A DNA stretch of 64,000 bases. Origin: Streptomyces sp. NRRL F-2664 (GTDB lineage: Bacteria > Actinomycetota > Actinomycetes > Streptomycetales > Streptomycetaceae). Made by a program: the position numbers and the translations under genes. The stretch's first letter is position 1, and the number at the start of each line of letters is the position of its first letter. Positions 17,813-26,457 of this stretch are shown here, piece after piece. Where the stretch lies: the NCBI RefSeq assembly GCF_000719345.1, contig NZ_JOFX01000024.1, positions 1 to 64,000 on the forward strand. The letters are read 5' to 3'. The notes below the pieces were generated by a model. The model was given only the letters and a program-made list of their open reading frames with translations, searched no databases and was not told where the DNA came from.

Positions 17813-18538
17813 ATGACAGCCGGCGGACGACCCGCTGAACCAGAAGTGATCTGGGCCCGCCCCCCACGGGCCGGCCGCGGGCCCAGGCCCGCCCACAGCC
17901 GCGAGTCGATCGCCGCCGAGGCGGTGCGGATCGCGGACATGGAGGGGATCGACGCCGTGTCCATGCGGCGCGTCGCCGCCGGGATCGGTGCGGGGACCAT
18001 GTCCCTCTACAACTACGTGCCGCGCAAGGAGGAGCTCTACGAGCTCATGGTCGACGCGGTCAGCGGGGAGTACGACTTCGCCGCCCCGACCGGCGACTGG
18101 CGGGCCGACCTGCTCGCCCTCGCCCGGCAGACACGGGAGCTGATGCACCGCCACCCTTGGCTGCCGCGGCTCCTCAGCCCCGTGTACGGCTTCGGCCCCA
18201 ACGCCCTGCGCTACCTGGAGCAGAGCCTGGAGTACGTGGCGCCGCTGGACGTATCCGGCGCCGAGAAGCTGGAACTCGTCGCCGCCGTCAACGGCGCCGT
18301 CGCCACTTTCGTGGCGGCGGAGCTGGCGCTCGCGGAGCGGGCCCGCGCACTGCCCTGGACCGAGGAGCAGGAACAGGGCGTGCGGACGGCCTGGCTCGGC
18401 TCCCGTCTGGCGACGGGGGAGTACCCGCGACTGGCGGCAGCCGTCTCGGGCACCGTACCGGTCCCCGGGGCGGGCCTGGACATGGCCGCCGTCTTCGACC
18501 GCTCGGTGTCCCGCCTGCTGACCGCCTGGGGCGGGTAG
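17813..18538 (+). CDS. TetR-family repressor of the adjacent ABC exporter
   Basis: A 241-residue TetR regulator with the helix-turn-helix at ESIAAEAVRIADMEGIDAVSMRRVAAGIGAGTMSLYNYVPRKEEL (about residues 28-72). The C-terminal ligand domain resembles the TetR_C class common in exporter regulators. ATG 17813 has GAGGTGA about nine bases upstream; a GTG at 17801 is possible. It is divergent from the DrrAB-like genes with the twin operators between. It probably releases DNA when it binds the exported compound. It ends convergently with the next gene, with a hairpin in between. Confidence 0.88.
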   Translation: MTAGGRPAEPEVIWARPPRAGRGPRPAHSRESIAAEAVRIADMEGIDAVSMRRVAAGIGAGTMSLYNYVPRKEELYELMVDAVSGEYDFAAPTGDWRADLLALARQTRELMHRHPWLPRLLSPVYGFGPNALRYLEQSLEYVAPLDVSGAEKLELVAAVNGAVATFVAAELALAERARALPWTEEQEQGVRTAWLGSRLATGEYPRLAAAVSGTVPVPGAGLDMAAVFDRSVSRLLTAWGG

Positions 18539-18545
18539 CCGGCGC

Positions 18546-18566
18546 GCGCCCGCGCCGAGCGGGCGC
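18546..18566. terminator. Hairpin between convergent genes
   Basis: An 8-bp stem (18546-18553 with 18559-18566) and a 5-base loop, directly after the TetR stop and before the end of the minus-strand gene at 18587. It could serve both strands. Confidence 0.5.
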
Positions 18567-18586
18567 TCCGCGCAGCGAGCGAGCGG

Positions 18587-19756
18587 TCAGAGGAGGGCGA
18601 ACTGGCCGCCGGGGCCCTCCTCGTGGTGGTCCAGTACCGACGCCGGGCGCCGGCTCCACGCCGGCGGGGGCAGCGCACCGGCCTCGCGCAGCTCCGCCGC
18701 CGGCAGGCGCGGGCCGGGATCGAAGGCCGCCCGCTCGGGGGCCAGCTCCGCCAACAGCGCCAGCGTGGTCACCAGCGCGAGCAGTTCCGAGGTCCAGCTC
18801 TGCGGCCACTCGGCCGGACCCAGCGCCGCCAGGCCGTCCGCCTCCGGCGCCCGGTGCGCCGTACGGGCCGCGAACCAGCCCTCCAACACGCGCACGCCCT
18901 GCACCTCGTACTCCCACGCCCCGGCCGGCACCGGCGAGACGGTCCCGGTGCCCAGCGTCAGCGTCTCGGTCTCCGCGTCGTACGCGAGACCGCCGGGCCA
19001 CCCCCCGACCGCGGAGCGGACGTACGGGCGGCGCCCTCCCGGCAGCCGGGGCGCCTCGCCGCCGCGCGCGCCACGCAGCTGGACGGTGAGCAGCCGGCGG
19101 CCCAGCTCCAGCCCGGCCCGCCAGTGCTCCGGGTCGGCGGCGAGCGGGACCTCGTACCCCCGCGGGCCGGGCCGGCCGGCCACCAGGATCCAGCACAGGA
19201 CGTCCTGCGGGGTCACCCGGCCGCCGTGACGCTGCCCGAGCAGCGGCAGCAGACCGGGCGCGAGATTCGGCTCGGCGCCGCCCGGGCGCCGGTGCAGCGG
19301 CCGGATCCGGCCCAGCCGCCCGGCCGGGAGGTGCGCGGTGGCCAGCAGGTCGGGCGTCTCGACGAGGAACAGCTGGTGTTCGTCGAGGACCCGCCACAGC
19401 TCCGGTCGGGCGGTGTCGATCAGCCGCTGGTCGGGCAGGAGCCACTGTTCGTCGAAGGGCTCGCGCAGCACCCGTACGGGGTCGGGGCAGGGGCCCGGGG
19501 CGTCGGCGAACCGGGCCGTCGCCGCCGAGCGCTGCCCCGGCAGCGCGGCCGCCGAGGCGGTGGGCGTACGGCTGCGGCTCGGGCGGAACAGCCGGTCCCG
19601 CTCGGCCCCTTCGGCGCCCGCCAGCACCGCCCAGCGCGTGCGCAGGGCCGCCGGATCGGGTGCGGCCACCCAGTCCCGGCCCAGGCGCATACCGCCCACG
19701 GCCCAGGGCATCAGATCGTCCAGCAGCGGGTCCGGCTGCGGTGTGTCAGCGCTCAC
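18587..19756 (-). CDS. Stand-alone protein resembling the Type ISP restriction enzyme C-terminal domain
   Basis: A 389-residue protein read from a GTG at 19756. Its pattern resembles the C-terminal target-recognition part of Type ISP restriction-modification enzymes: DLMPWAVGGMRLGRDWV, LFRPSRSRT, PFDEQWLLPDQRLIDTARPELWRV, GRRPYVRSAVGG, LTLGTGTVSPVPAGAWEYEV and RVLEGWFAART. None of the nuclease, helicase or methyltransferase domains is present, and no methyltransferase gene lies nearby. It may be a free-standing derivative with a different role, or a partner of enzymes encoded elsewhere. The family call rests on remembered motif similarity. Confidence 0.55.
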   Translation of the reverse strand: MSADTPQPDPLLDDLMPWAVGGMRLGRDWVAAPDPAALRTRWAVLAGAEGAERDRLFRPSRSRTPTASAAALPGQRSAATARFADAPGPCPDPVRVLREPFDEQWLLPDQRLIDTARPELWRVLDEHQLFLVETPDLLATAHLPAGRLGRIRPLHRRPGGAEPNLAPGLLPLLGQRHGGRVTPQDVLCWILVAGRPGPRGYEVPLAADPEHWRAGLELGRRLLTVQLRGARGGEAPRLPGGRRPYVRSAVGGWPGGLAYDAETETLTLGTGTVSPVPAGAWEYEVQGVRVLEGWFAARTAHRAPEADGLAALGPAEWPQSWTSELLALVTTLALLAELAPERAAFDPGPRLPAAELREAGALPPPAWSRRPASVLDHHEEGPGGQFALL

Positions 19757-19820
19757 GCCGCCGATGGTAGCGACGGCTCTCGACGGCCGGGCCGCGTCCA
19801 GACCGAAGAGCTACGCTGCA

Positions 19821-19836
19821 TATGTATGGATACGTA
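19821..19836. promoter_or_regulatory. Near-palindrome before the small acidic protein gene
   Basis: TATGTATGGATACGTA is symmetric except for one base pair plus the centre. It lies 24 bases before the start at 19860, in the 103-bp gap between this gene and the divergent gene starting at 19756. It could overlap a -10 region or be an operator. Confidence 0.35.
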
Positions 19837-19859
19837 CGGTATCGACCGAGGAGCAGGTC

Positions 19860-20027
19860 ATGAGCCAGTACGACGAATACTCGACTCCGTCCCAGGCCGA
19901 GGGCGAACGCCTCGACGAGGACATGGACGACGTCGAGCGCATGCAGCGCCACCCCCAGACGATGCGGACGACGCCGTCGCAGGCGGAGGGCGAGCGGACC
20001 GCCGCCGACGACGACGAGAAGAAGTGA
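19860..20027 (+). CDS. Small acidic protein with duplicated TPSQAEGER motif
   Basis: A 55-residue protein. GAGGAG (19848-19853) lies six bases before the ATG. It contains the nine-residue motif TPSQAEGER twice, near residues 9-17 and 38-46, with Asp/Glu-rich stretches after each copy and a C-terminal DDDEKK. It has no hydrophobic segment and is probably disordered. It is divergent from the Type ISP C-like gene. I do not recognise a function. The good ribosome-binding site and internal duplication argue that it is translated. Confidence 0.6.
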   Translation: MSQYDEYSTPSQAEGERLDEDMDDVERMQRHPQTMRTTPSQAEGERTAADDDEKK

Positions 20028-20198
20028 TCCGGGCGGGAGCGGCGCGGCTGACGCCGGCGAGGGGCGCGGAGCCGGCGCCGTTTCCCAGCCGGTGGGGTGC
20101 CGGGGCCCGGTCGGGTGCCCTTGCCCTTTCCCTTGCCGGTGCCCGACCGCGGTGCCGGTGCGGTCGCCCGGGCACGTGCGGGTGCCGGGGTACCGCTG

Positions 20199-20948
20199 TC
20201 AGTGCGCGTCGACGGTCACCGTGAAGGAGAAGCGGTCGCCCCGGTAGCGGATCCGCGCCACGTCCACCACCCGGCCGTCCTCGTCGTAGGTCACGCCCGT
20301 GTAGTGCAGGATCGGGCTGAGCAGCGGGACCTGGAGCAGCTCGGCGGTCTCCGGGTCGGCGAGCCGGGCCTCCACGGTGTCCGTGATCCGGCTGATGCGC
20401 ACCCCCACCACGTCCCGCAGCACCTTCGTCATGGGCCAGCGCTCCAGGTCGGCGACGTCGACGGCCTCCGCGAACTCCGGCAGGACCGCGTTCTCCGCCC
20501 AGTTCGTCGGCTCGCCGCTCTCCCGGTCGCGCCGCAGACGCCGGTAGGTGACCACCTCGGCCGTATCGGGGAAGTGGTCCAGCAGCTCCCCGGCCACGGG
20601 GGTGCGCCCGTGGCCGAGGACGGTCGTGCTGTCGCCCGACTGCTGGGCCACGATCGCGTCCACCGAGCCGAGCAGCCGGACCGGGGTGCTGCGCAGCGCG
20701 CCCGGCTCGATGAAGGTGCCGCGCCGCCGGTGCCGGCTGATCAGCCCCTCGCCCTCCAGCTCCTTGAGCGCCTGCCGCATCGTCAGCACGCTCACTCCGT
20801 AGTGCTCGGCGAGCTGTTCCTCGGTGGGCAGGCGCAGCGAGGAGTCCGGGGTGCGCCCCAGTATCGAAGCGCGCAGTGACTGCGAGACCTGGTACCAGAG
20901 CGGCAGTTTCCGGTTCAGTACCAGCGAGTCGGGGGCGAAGGCGGTCAC
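20199..20948 (-). CDS. GntR/HutC-family regulator with UTRA domain
   Basis: A 249-residue regulator. The N-terminal winged helix includes LPLWYQVSQSLRASILG, LPTEEQLAEHYGVSVLTMRQALKELEGEG and ISRHRRRGTFIEPG. The C-terminal UTRA ligand domain spans about residues 95-245. The GTG at 20948 has GGAG about seven bases upstream. It lies 63 bp downstream of hmgA on the same strand, so the two may be cotranscribed. This makes it a candidate regulator of hmgA acting at the inverted repeat 22381-22408, though HutC-type regulators usually bind shorter sites. Confidence 0.85.
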   Translation of the reverse strand: MTAFAPDSLVLNRKLPLWYQVSQSLRASILGRTPDSSLRLPTEEQLAEHYGVSVLTMRQALKELEGEGLISRHRRRGTFIEPGALRSTPVRLLGSVDAIVAQQSGDSTTVLGHGRTPVAGELLDHFPDTAEVVTYRRLRRDRESGEPTNWAENAVLPEFAEAVDVADLERWPMTKVLRDVVGVRISRITDTVEARLADPETAELLQVPLLSPILHYTGVTYDEDGRVVDVARIRYRGDRFSFTVTVDAH

Positions 20949-21011
20949 GGGTGGATCTCCGTACGGCTGGACGGTACTGACGTGCGGCGCATGCAGGGTA
21001 TGCAGTGCGGG

Positions 21012-22358
21012 TCAGGCGCGGAAGTGGCGCTGCAGACCCTGCCACACGTCGTCGTAGCCGCGCTGGAGGTGCTCCGCCCCGGCCGCCTGGGCGGTGGCGG
21101 TGATCGGCCAGCGGGTCTCGAACATGAAGGCCAGGCCGTCGTCGATCTTCTGCGGCTTCAGGTCGGCGGCGCTGGCCCTCTCGAAGGTCTCGTGGTCGGG
21201 GCCGTGTGCGGACATCATGTTGTGGAGCGAGCCGCCGCCGGGGACGAAGCCCTCCGCCTTGGCGTCGTAGGCGCCCTCGATCAGGCCCATGTACTCGCTC
21301 ATCACGTTGCGGTGGAAGTACGGCGGGCGGAAGGTGTCCTCGCCGACCAGCCAGCGCGGCGCGAAGACCACGAAGTCCACGCCCGCCAGCCCCGGGGTGT
21401 CGGAGGGCGAGGTCAGGACGGTGAAGATCGACGGGTCCGGGTGGTCGTAGCTGATGGTGCCCAGGACGTTGAAGCGGCGCAGGTCGTAGACGTACGGCAC
21501 GTGGGTGCCGTACCAGGCGACCACGTCGAGCGGCGAGTGGCCGTAGGTGGCCGACCAGAGGTTGCCGCAGAACTTGTTGATCACCTCGGTGGGGCGCTCG
21601 ACGTCCTCGTACGCCGCCACCGGGGCCCGGAAGTCCCGCGCCGCGGCGAGGCCGTTGGCGCCGATCGGGCCGAGGTCCGGCAGCACGAAGGGCTGGCCGT
21701 AGTTCTCGCAGACGTAGCCGCGGGCGTCGCCGTCCAGCAGCTCCACGCGGAAGCGGACGCCGCGCGGGACGAGGGCCACCTCGCCCGGGCGGGCGCTGAG
21801 CAGGCCCAGCTCGGTGCGCAGGAGCAGGCCGCCGCGCTCGGGGACGATCAGCAGCTCGCCGTCGGAGTCGCTGAACACCCGGTCCGTCATGGAGGCGTTG
21901 GCGGAGTAGAGGTGGACGGCCATACCGGTGCGCTGGGTCGCGTCGCCGTTGCCGCCGAGGGTCCACAGGCCGGCCAGGAAGTCGGTGCCGGGGGCCGGGT
22001 CGGGCAGCGGGTTCCAGCGGAGCCGGTTCGGGTCCGCGGGTGCCTCGGTGAAGGGGGCGGTGCGCAGGGCGCCGTTGTCGATCCGGGTGAAGGGCGGGTG
22101 CGCGGCCGAGGGGCGGATCCGGTAGAGCCAGGAGCGGCGGTTGTGGCTGCGGGGCTCGGTGAAGGCGCTGCCGCTCAGCTGCTCGGCGTAGAGGCCGAGG
22201 GGTGCGCGCTGGGGCGAGTTGCGGCCGAGCGGCAGGGCGCCCGGGACGGCCTCGGAGCTGTGCTCGTTGCTGAAGCCGGTGAGGTACTCCAGTGCCTCGG
22301 CCGTCTTCCTGGCCTGCTCGCCGCCGCCCGCCTGTGCGCTGTCGGCCTGCTCGCTCAT
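21012..22358 (-). CDS. hmgA: Homogentisate 1,2-dioxygenase
   Basis: A 448-residue Fe(II) enzyme that opens the ring of homogentisate to maleylacetoacetate in tyrosine and phenylalanine breakdown. It opens the conserved core with [21 protein letters not shown] and contains [17 protein letters not shown]. The iron ligands are visible in [17 protein letters not shown] (His and Glu) and [17 protein letters not shown] (His). The ATG at 22358 has GGGAG upstream. The length fits the family. The maleylacetoacetate isomerase and fumarylacetoacetase genes are not in the window. The promoter overlaps a large inverted repeat, so the gene is likely repressed in the absence of aromatic substrate. Confidence 0.96.
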   Translation of the reverse strand: MSEQADSAQAGGGEQARKTAEALEYLTGFSNEHSSEAVPGALPLGRNSPQRAPLGLYAEQLSGSAFTEPRSHNRRSWLYRIRPSAAHPPFTRIDNGALRTAPFTEAPADPNRLRWNPLPDPAPGTDFLAGLWTLGGNGDATQRTGMAVHLYSANASMTDRVFSDSDGELLIVPERGGLLLRTELGLLSARPGEVALVPRGVRFRVELLDGDARGYVCENYGQPFVLPDLGPIGANGLAAARDFRAPVAAYEDVERPTEVINKFCGNLWSATYGHSPLDVVAWYGTHVPYVYDLRRFNVLGTISYDHPDPSIFTVLTSPSDTPGLAGVDFVVFAPRWLVGEDTFRPPYFHRNVMSEYMGLIEGAYDAKAEGFVPGGGSLHNMMSAHGPDHETFERASAADLKPQKIDDGLAFMFETRWPITATAQAAGAEHLQRGYDDVWQGLQRHFRA

Positions 22359-22380
22359 GTGCTGCTCCCGCTCCGTCGAA

Positions 22381-22424
22381 GGAATCCTATGGTCGACAGT
22401 AGGATTCCGCGGCCCGTGCGTCAA
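22381..22424 (-). promoter_or_regulatory. hmgA promoter with overlapping inverted-repeat operator
   Basis: Reading toward hmgA: TTGACG (22424-22419), 17 bases, TACTGT (22401-22396). A perfect inverted repeat GGAATCCTA-N10-TAGGATTCC occupies 22381-22408 and covers the -10 element. A protein bound there should block transcription. The arms are nine bases each. Confidence 0.75.
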
Positions 22425-22513
22425 CGGCGCCCTGCGGGGCGCGGCGGCCGCGGGGGCGGGAGGAAACGGCAGGTGCCCGGAGGTTCCGGGAGGAAGCGCT
22501 GCGGCGTGACGCC

Positions 22514-22608
22514 GTGGCGGAGCGGGGATGCGTCGGCGGGGTGAGCTGCGGGGTGTCGTGGCGGAGCGGGGATGCGCCGACGGGGTGAGCTGCGGGGCGT
22601 CGTGGCGG
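22514..22608. repeat. 44-bp tandem repeat, two copies plus a stub
   Basis: Copies begin at 22514 and 22558, and a partial third begins at 22602, giving a 44-bp period. The two full copies differ at only a few bases. They are in the gap between hmgA and the divergent beta-helix gene. Confidence 0.8.
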
Positions 22609-22726
22609 TGTGCGGGCGCGCCGGCGGAGTGGCCGCGGGTGCCCGCTCGGATCCGCCCGCGCATGCGCGCACGGATTGACGCGCGGGGGGATCACAAAAG
22701 ATGAACATTGCTCTACTCTCACGCGC

Positions 22727-25267
22727 ATGTCGTGGACCCGCAGGTTCCCTGCCGTGCCGGCGGCGCTCCTCGCCGCCCTCCTCGCCCTCCTGTCCCTCTT
22801 CGCCGCCGCGCCAGCCGCCAGCGCGCACGAAGAGCGCCCGGTCGTCTTCCCGGACGGTTCCGGATCCGTCCCGGAGTACCGCAAGGCCGAACCCGACCTC
22901 GTCGTCTGCAAGACGGACCGGCCGGCCTTCGAACGCCGGATATCCGCCTTCCTCGAAGACCTCCGGGCCCGCAACCTCGCCCTGTACGAACGGTGCGAGA
23001 AGAGTGGCTACCGGCACCTCCAGGAGGCCGTCGACGCCGTCGACCGGCCCGGGATGAACATCGCGATCCTCCCCGGCCTCTACGAGGAGGAGCCCTCCCT
23101 GCCGGCGCCGACGGGGGAGTGCGCCGCGCTCAAGGCGCCGAGCTCCGCGCTCGGCTACCAGATCCTGTCCTATGAACAGCAGGTGCAGTGCCGGCACAAC
23201 CAGAACCTCGTGGCCATCCTCGGCAAGAAGAACCTGCAGATCGAGGGCACCGGCGCGTCCCGGCTCGACGTGGTCGTCGACGCCAAGTACCAGAAGCTGA
23301 ACGCCATCCGCGCCGACAAGTCCGACGGCGTCTACTTCCGCAACTTCACCGCCCAGCGCACCACCTTCAACTCGCTGTACGTCCTCGCCGCCGACGGCTT
23401 CGTCATCGACGACGTACTCACCCGCTGGAACGACGAGTACGGCTTCCTGACCTTCGCCAGCGACCACGGGCTCTACAAGAACTGCGAGTCCTACGGAAAC
23501 GGCGACTCCGGCATCTACCCCGGAAGCGCCTCCGACATCAACGACGGCCGCGGCTACGACGTCCCCCGCTACTCCATCGAGATCACCGGCTGCCGCAGCC
23601 ACCACAACATGGTCGGCTACTCCGGAACCGCGGGCGACTCGGTGTGGGTGCACGACAACGAGTTCGACCACAACATGGGCGGCGCCTCGATGGACAGCGC
23701 CTTCCCCGGCCACCCCGGACTCCCGCAGAACCACGCCAAGTTCGAGCGGAACCTGATCCACGACAACAACCAGGACTACTACCGCCACGTGGCCGACGGC
23801 ACCTGCGCCAAGCCGCCCATCGAGCGCGGCTACGAGCGCGGCGTCGTCTGCCCGCAGATCTCCATGCCGCCGGGCACCGGCATCATCACCGCGGGCGGCA
23901 ACTGGAACCTCTACGAGGGCAACTGGGTGTACGGGCACGAACGCGCGGGCTTCTTCCTCAGCGCGGTCCCCGCCTTCATCCGCGGCGAGGAGGCCTGGTC
24001 GAAGCAGACCGACACCTCCCACCACAACCGCTACGCCGGCAACGTCCTCGGCAAGGACACATCCGGCGCCTCCCGCCCCAACGGCATGGACGTCTGGTGG
24101 GACGGCCAGGGCAGGGGCAACTGCTGGCAGGGCGGGCCCGACGGCTCCACCCCGGGCACGCTCCCGCAGTGCGGCGAGCGGCGGGGCGACGTCTCCGGGG
24201 CGTCCGCCCGCCTGATCGGCGAGCCGGCCAAGCTGGTCCACCTCCTCGTCTGCGCGGACTACAACGTCCAGGCACGCAAACTCCCGGCCGGCTGCGACTG
24301 GTACGGCGCGCGCGGCCTGGAAAGGGTCGAGACCCAGCTCGCCATGGCCGTGGCCGCGGTGCTCCTCCTGGTCGGCGGGGTCCTGTGGTGGCGCCGCCTG
24401 CGCGGGTCCCGCCTGGGCACGGCCGCCGCACTGGCCGGGCTGGCGGGCCTGGCCCTGGACGTGGCCGGGTCCACGATGGCGCTGACCTCCACCTTCGTCC
24501 CGGCCCTCGCGCTCCTGCTGCTCGGCCTGTGGTGGTCCGGAGCAGGCCTGGTACTGCGCCCGACCCGCCCCTGGCTTGCGCGCCTGACCCTGCTGCTGGC
24601 CGGCCTCACCCTGCTGGATGCCTTCGACAAGGCGGTCCTGATGATCCCATGGACCCCCCTGAGCCCCGCCTGGGTACGGGCCCTGGTCGCCGTCGTCTGG
24701 GTCCTGTGGGCGGCCATCGCCTCGGCCCGCCCGGGCCCCGCCCCGGCCCACCCCGCCGGACCGAACGACGCCCCCGACACCGACCACGCCCCCACCCCAC
24801 CCGCGCCCACCGACACGGGCGCAGCAACCACCACGACCGGGCCGGCCGAGTCGGCCGAGGGTCAGGGCCCGGGAGTGACCGGTGGACTGGGGGCGGCCCG
24901 GGGTCAGGGCGCCGGGCCGACCGGAGGAGCCGGGACTGCCGGCACCGCCCGCGCAGAAGCACCCCGGGAAACCCGAGCGGCGAACGCGACCCAGGTGGCC
25001 GAGGGGCAGGGCGACGGGAGAGCCGAGTCGGCCGGGGCGGCACGTGCGGAAGCACCCCGGGAAACCTCGGCCGGGGCGGCACCCGGCCGGGGCGCCGGGG
25101 GAGCCGGGGCCGGGACCGCACGCGGAGAAGCACCCCGGGAGAGCCAGGCGGCGAGCGCAACCCAGGTGGCCCGCGGGACCGCAATTCCCGAGGCGATTCG
25201 CGGTGCCGAGGCGGCTTCAGGAGCCGGGGAGGCCCAGGCGCCCCGCACGGCAGGAGGCTGGACGTGA
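22727..25267 (+). CDS. Membrane-anchored right-handed beta-helix (NosD-like) protein
   Basis: An 846-residue protein. A Sec signal (SWTRRFPAVPAALLAALLAL) ends near ASAHEE. Residues about 30-530 form a beta-helix ectodomain with repeated strand-turn signatures such as DGVYFRNFTAQRTTFNSLYVLAADGFVIDDV, EITGCRSHHNMVGYSG and DNEFDHNMGGASMDS. From about 535 to 675 there are around five membrane helices (first LAMAVAAVLLLVGGVLWW). The last 170 residues are a low-complexity Ala/Gly/Glu tail with repeats. There is no clear ribosome-binding site; TACTCT at 22714-22719 lies seven bases before the ATG, so the transcript may be leaderless. Its end overlaps the next start (GTGA). NosD-type helices bind copper; a metal role here is inference. 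Confidence 0.8.
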   Translation: MSWTRRFPAVPAALLAALLALLSLFAAAPAASAHEERPVVFPDGSGSVPEYRKAEPDLVVCKTDRPAFERRISAFLEDLRARNLALYERCEKSGYRHLQEAVDAVDRPGMNIAILPGLYEEEPSLPAPTGECAALKAPSSALGYQILSYEQQVQCRHNQNLVAILGKKNLQIEGTGASRLDVVVDAKYQKLNAIRADKSDGVYFRNFTAQRTTFNSLYVLAADGFVIDDVLTRWNDEYGFLTFASDHGLYKNCESYGNGDSGIYPGSASDINDGRGYDVPRYSIEITGCRSHHNMVGYSGTAGDSVWVHDNEFDHNMGGASMDSAFPGHPGLPQNHAKFERNLIHDNNQDYYRHVADGTCAKPPIERGYERGVVCPQISMPPGTGIITAGGNWNLYEGNWVYGHERAGFFLSAVPAFIRGEEAWSKQTDTSHHNRYAGNVLGKDTSGASRPNGMDVWWDGQGRGNCWQGGPDGSTPGTLPQCGERRGDVSGASARLIGEPAKLVHLLVCADYNVQARKLPAGCDWYGARGLERVETQLAMAVAAVLLLVGGVLWWRRLRGSRLGTAAALAGLAGLALDVAGSTMALTSTFVPALALLLLGLWWSGAGLVLRPTRPWLARLTLLLAGLTLLDAFDKAVLMIPWTPLSPAWVRALVAVVWVLWAAIASARPGPAPAHPAGPNDAPDTDHAPTPPAPTDTGAATTTTGPAESAEGQGPGVTGGLGAARGQGAGPTGGAGTAGTARAEAPRETRAANATQVAEGQGDGRAESAGAARAEAPRETSAGAAPGRGAGGAGAGTARGEAPRESQAASATQVARGTAIPEAIRGAEAASGAGEAQAPRTAGGWT

Positions 25268-25425
25268 CCCGCAGCCGCGAGGACCGGACCCAGTGTGCCG
25301 GCATGCCCGACGGCCGGACTCCGTGCGACGGCAGGGCCCTCGACCGGGTCCGGTATGCCGATCGGCCGGAGGGGCAGCCATGGCGCGACGGCCCGCCCGA
25401 CGGCCGGACTCCGTGCGACGGCAGG
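24956..25425. repeat. Coding repeats across the beta-helix/lipoprotein gene junction
   Basis: The 18-base GAAGCACCCCGGGAAACC occurs at 24956-24973 and 25049-25066, with a variant at 25127. Past the gene junction, a 31-base exact repeat occurs at 25305-25335 and 25395-25425, 90 bp apart. These make the beta-helix C-terminus and lipoprotein N-terminus repetitive and probably variable in length. Confidence 0.75.
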
Positions 25426-26457
25426 CCCGTCGACAGGACCCGGCATGGCGCCCGGTCCAGCGACCGGACCGGGCCCGCCGGCAGGCCCGTCGACCCAACT
25501 CGGCACGACGGCGGGCCCGGCGGCAGGAACCGGTGCGACGCCTGTGCCACGTCGGCCGGTGGGCCCCGTGCGGCCGGTGGGCCCGGCGCGGCCCACGAGC
25601 CGACGCGGCGCCCACCCGCCCGCACCGCGGCCCTGCTCGCCCTCGCCCTGGTCCTTGCCGCGGGCGCGGCGACAGGCTGCGGCGGGCGGGCCACCACCCA
25701 CCACAAGCCCGGCACCAGCCATGAGCAGGCCACCGGCAAGGTCGGCACCCTGCTACCCGCCGCGGACGCGGCCGGCCACAAACTCCGCGAGGTCCCGGCC
25801 ACCGGCGCCCCGGAGGTCCACCTCGCGCTCCGTCCCGACTCCGAGGACGGCTGGAACCTCCAACTCGCCGTGAAGAACTTCCGCTTCACACCCGACAGCA
25901 CCGGCGGCGCCGCCCTCCCGGGCGCCGGCCACGCCCACCTCGAACTCGACGGGCGCAAGCTGGCCCGGCTCTACGGCCCCTGGTTCCACTTGCCCGCGGC
26001 GCAGGTACCCGAAGGTACGCACACCCTGACCGTCCGCCTCTACGCGGACGACCACACCGCCTGGGCGGTCTCCGGCAGGGCCGTCGAGGGCACGGCGCAG
26101 CTCACCGCCCCCGCGCCGGCCCGCTCCGAAGGCGGAGGCCACCACCACGGCGACTCCCCGGCGCCGCAGCCGCCGACACCGGGCCAGGAGCAGGCCGACC
26201 GGACGGTCACCGTCACCGTCCGGGACGGCAAGGTCAGCCCGCCGCCGGCCCGCACAGAACTGCGGCGCGGAGAACGCGTGGCTCTGCGCGTCACCAGTGA
26301 CCGCGCCGACACCCTGCACGTCCACGGCTACGACAAGGAGATCGCCCTGCCCGCCGGCCAGGAGGCCACCCTGGTCCTGACGGCCGACCGCACGGGCCTC
26401 TTCGAGGTCGAGACCCACGAGTCCAACCTCGTTCTGACCCAACTCCTCGTCCGATGA
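25264..26457 (+). CDS. Probable lipoprotein with cupredoxin-like C-terminal domain
   Basis: A 397-residue protein. The GTG at 25264 overlaps the previous stop (GTGA) and has AGGAGG (25252-25257) six bases upstream, so it is the best-supported start. Oddly, about 115 Arg/Asp/Gly/Pro-rich residues precede the hydrophobic segment TAALLALALVLAAGAATGC, which looks like a lipobox. The outer part has HAHLELDGRKLARLYGPWFHLP near residues 220-240, a His-rich linker GGGHHHGDS, then a cupredoxin-like domain with HVHGYDKEIALPAG and FEVETHES near the end. Those His residues could bind copper. No in-frame ATG or GTG close to the hydrophobic segment offers a conventional signal peptide. Confidence 0.7.
   Translation: MTRSREDRTQCAGMPDGRTPCDGRALDRVRYADRPEGQPWRDGPPDGRTPCDGRPVDRTRHGARSSDRTGPAGRPVDPTRHDGGPGGRNRCDACATSAGGPRAAGGPGAAHEPTRRPPARTAALLALALVLAAGAATGCGGRATTHHKPGTSHEQATGKVGTLLPAADAAGHKLREVPATGAPEVHLALRPDSEDGWNLQLAVKNFRFTPDSTGGAALPGAGHAHLELDGRKLARLYGPWFHLPAAQVPEGTHTLTVRLYADDHTAWAVSGRAVEGTAQLTAPAPARSEGGGHHHGDSPAPQPPTPGQEQADRTVTVTVRDGKVSPPPARTELRRGERVALRVTSDRADTLHVHGYDKEIALPAGQEATLVLTADRTGLFEVETHESNLVLTQLLVR

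Larger units (their letters stand above)
22359..22726. other. 368-bp intergenic region between hmgA and the beta-helix gene
   Basis: This divergent gap holds the hmgA promoter and operator (22381-22424), then a 44-bp tandem repeat (22514-22608), then the start region of the beta-helix gene. No credible gene is seen in it. Frames through the repeats are GC-bias artefacts. Confidence 0.7.

Noticed and set aside
22421..24787. Long minus-strand frame opposite the beta-helix gene, Val/Asp-rich
   Set aside because: It lies antisense to a well-supported gene with signal peptide and domain pattern. Its product is low-complexity, as expected from third-position GC bias.
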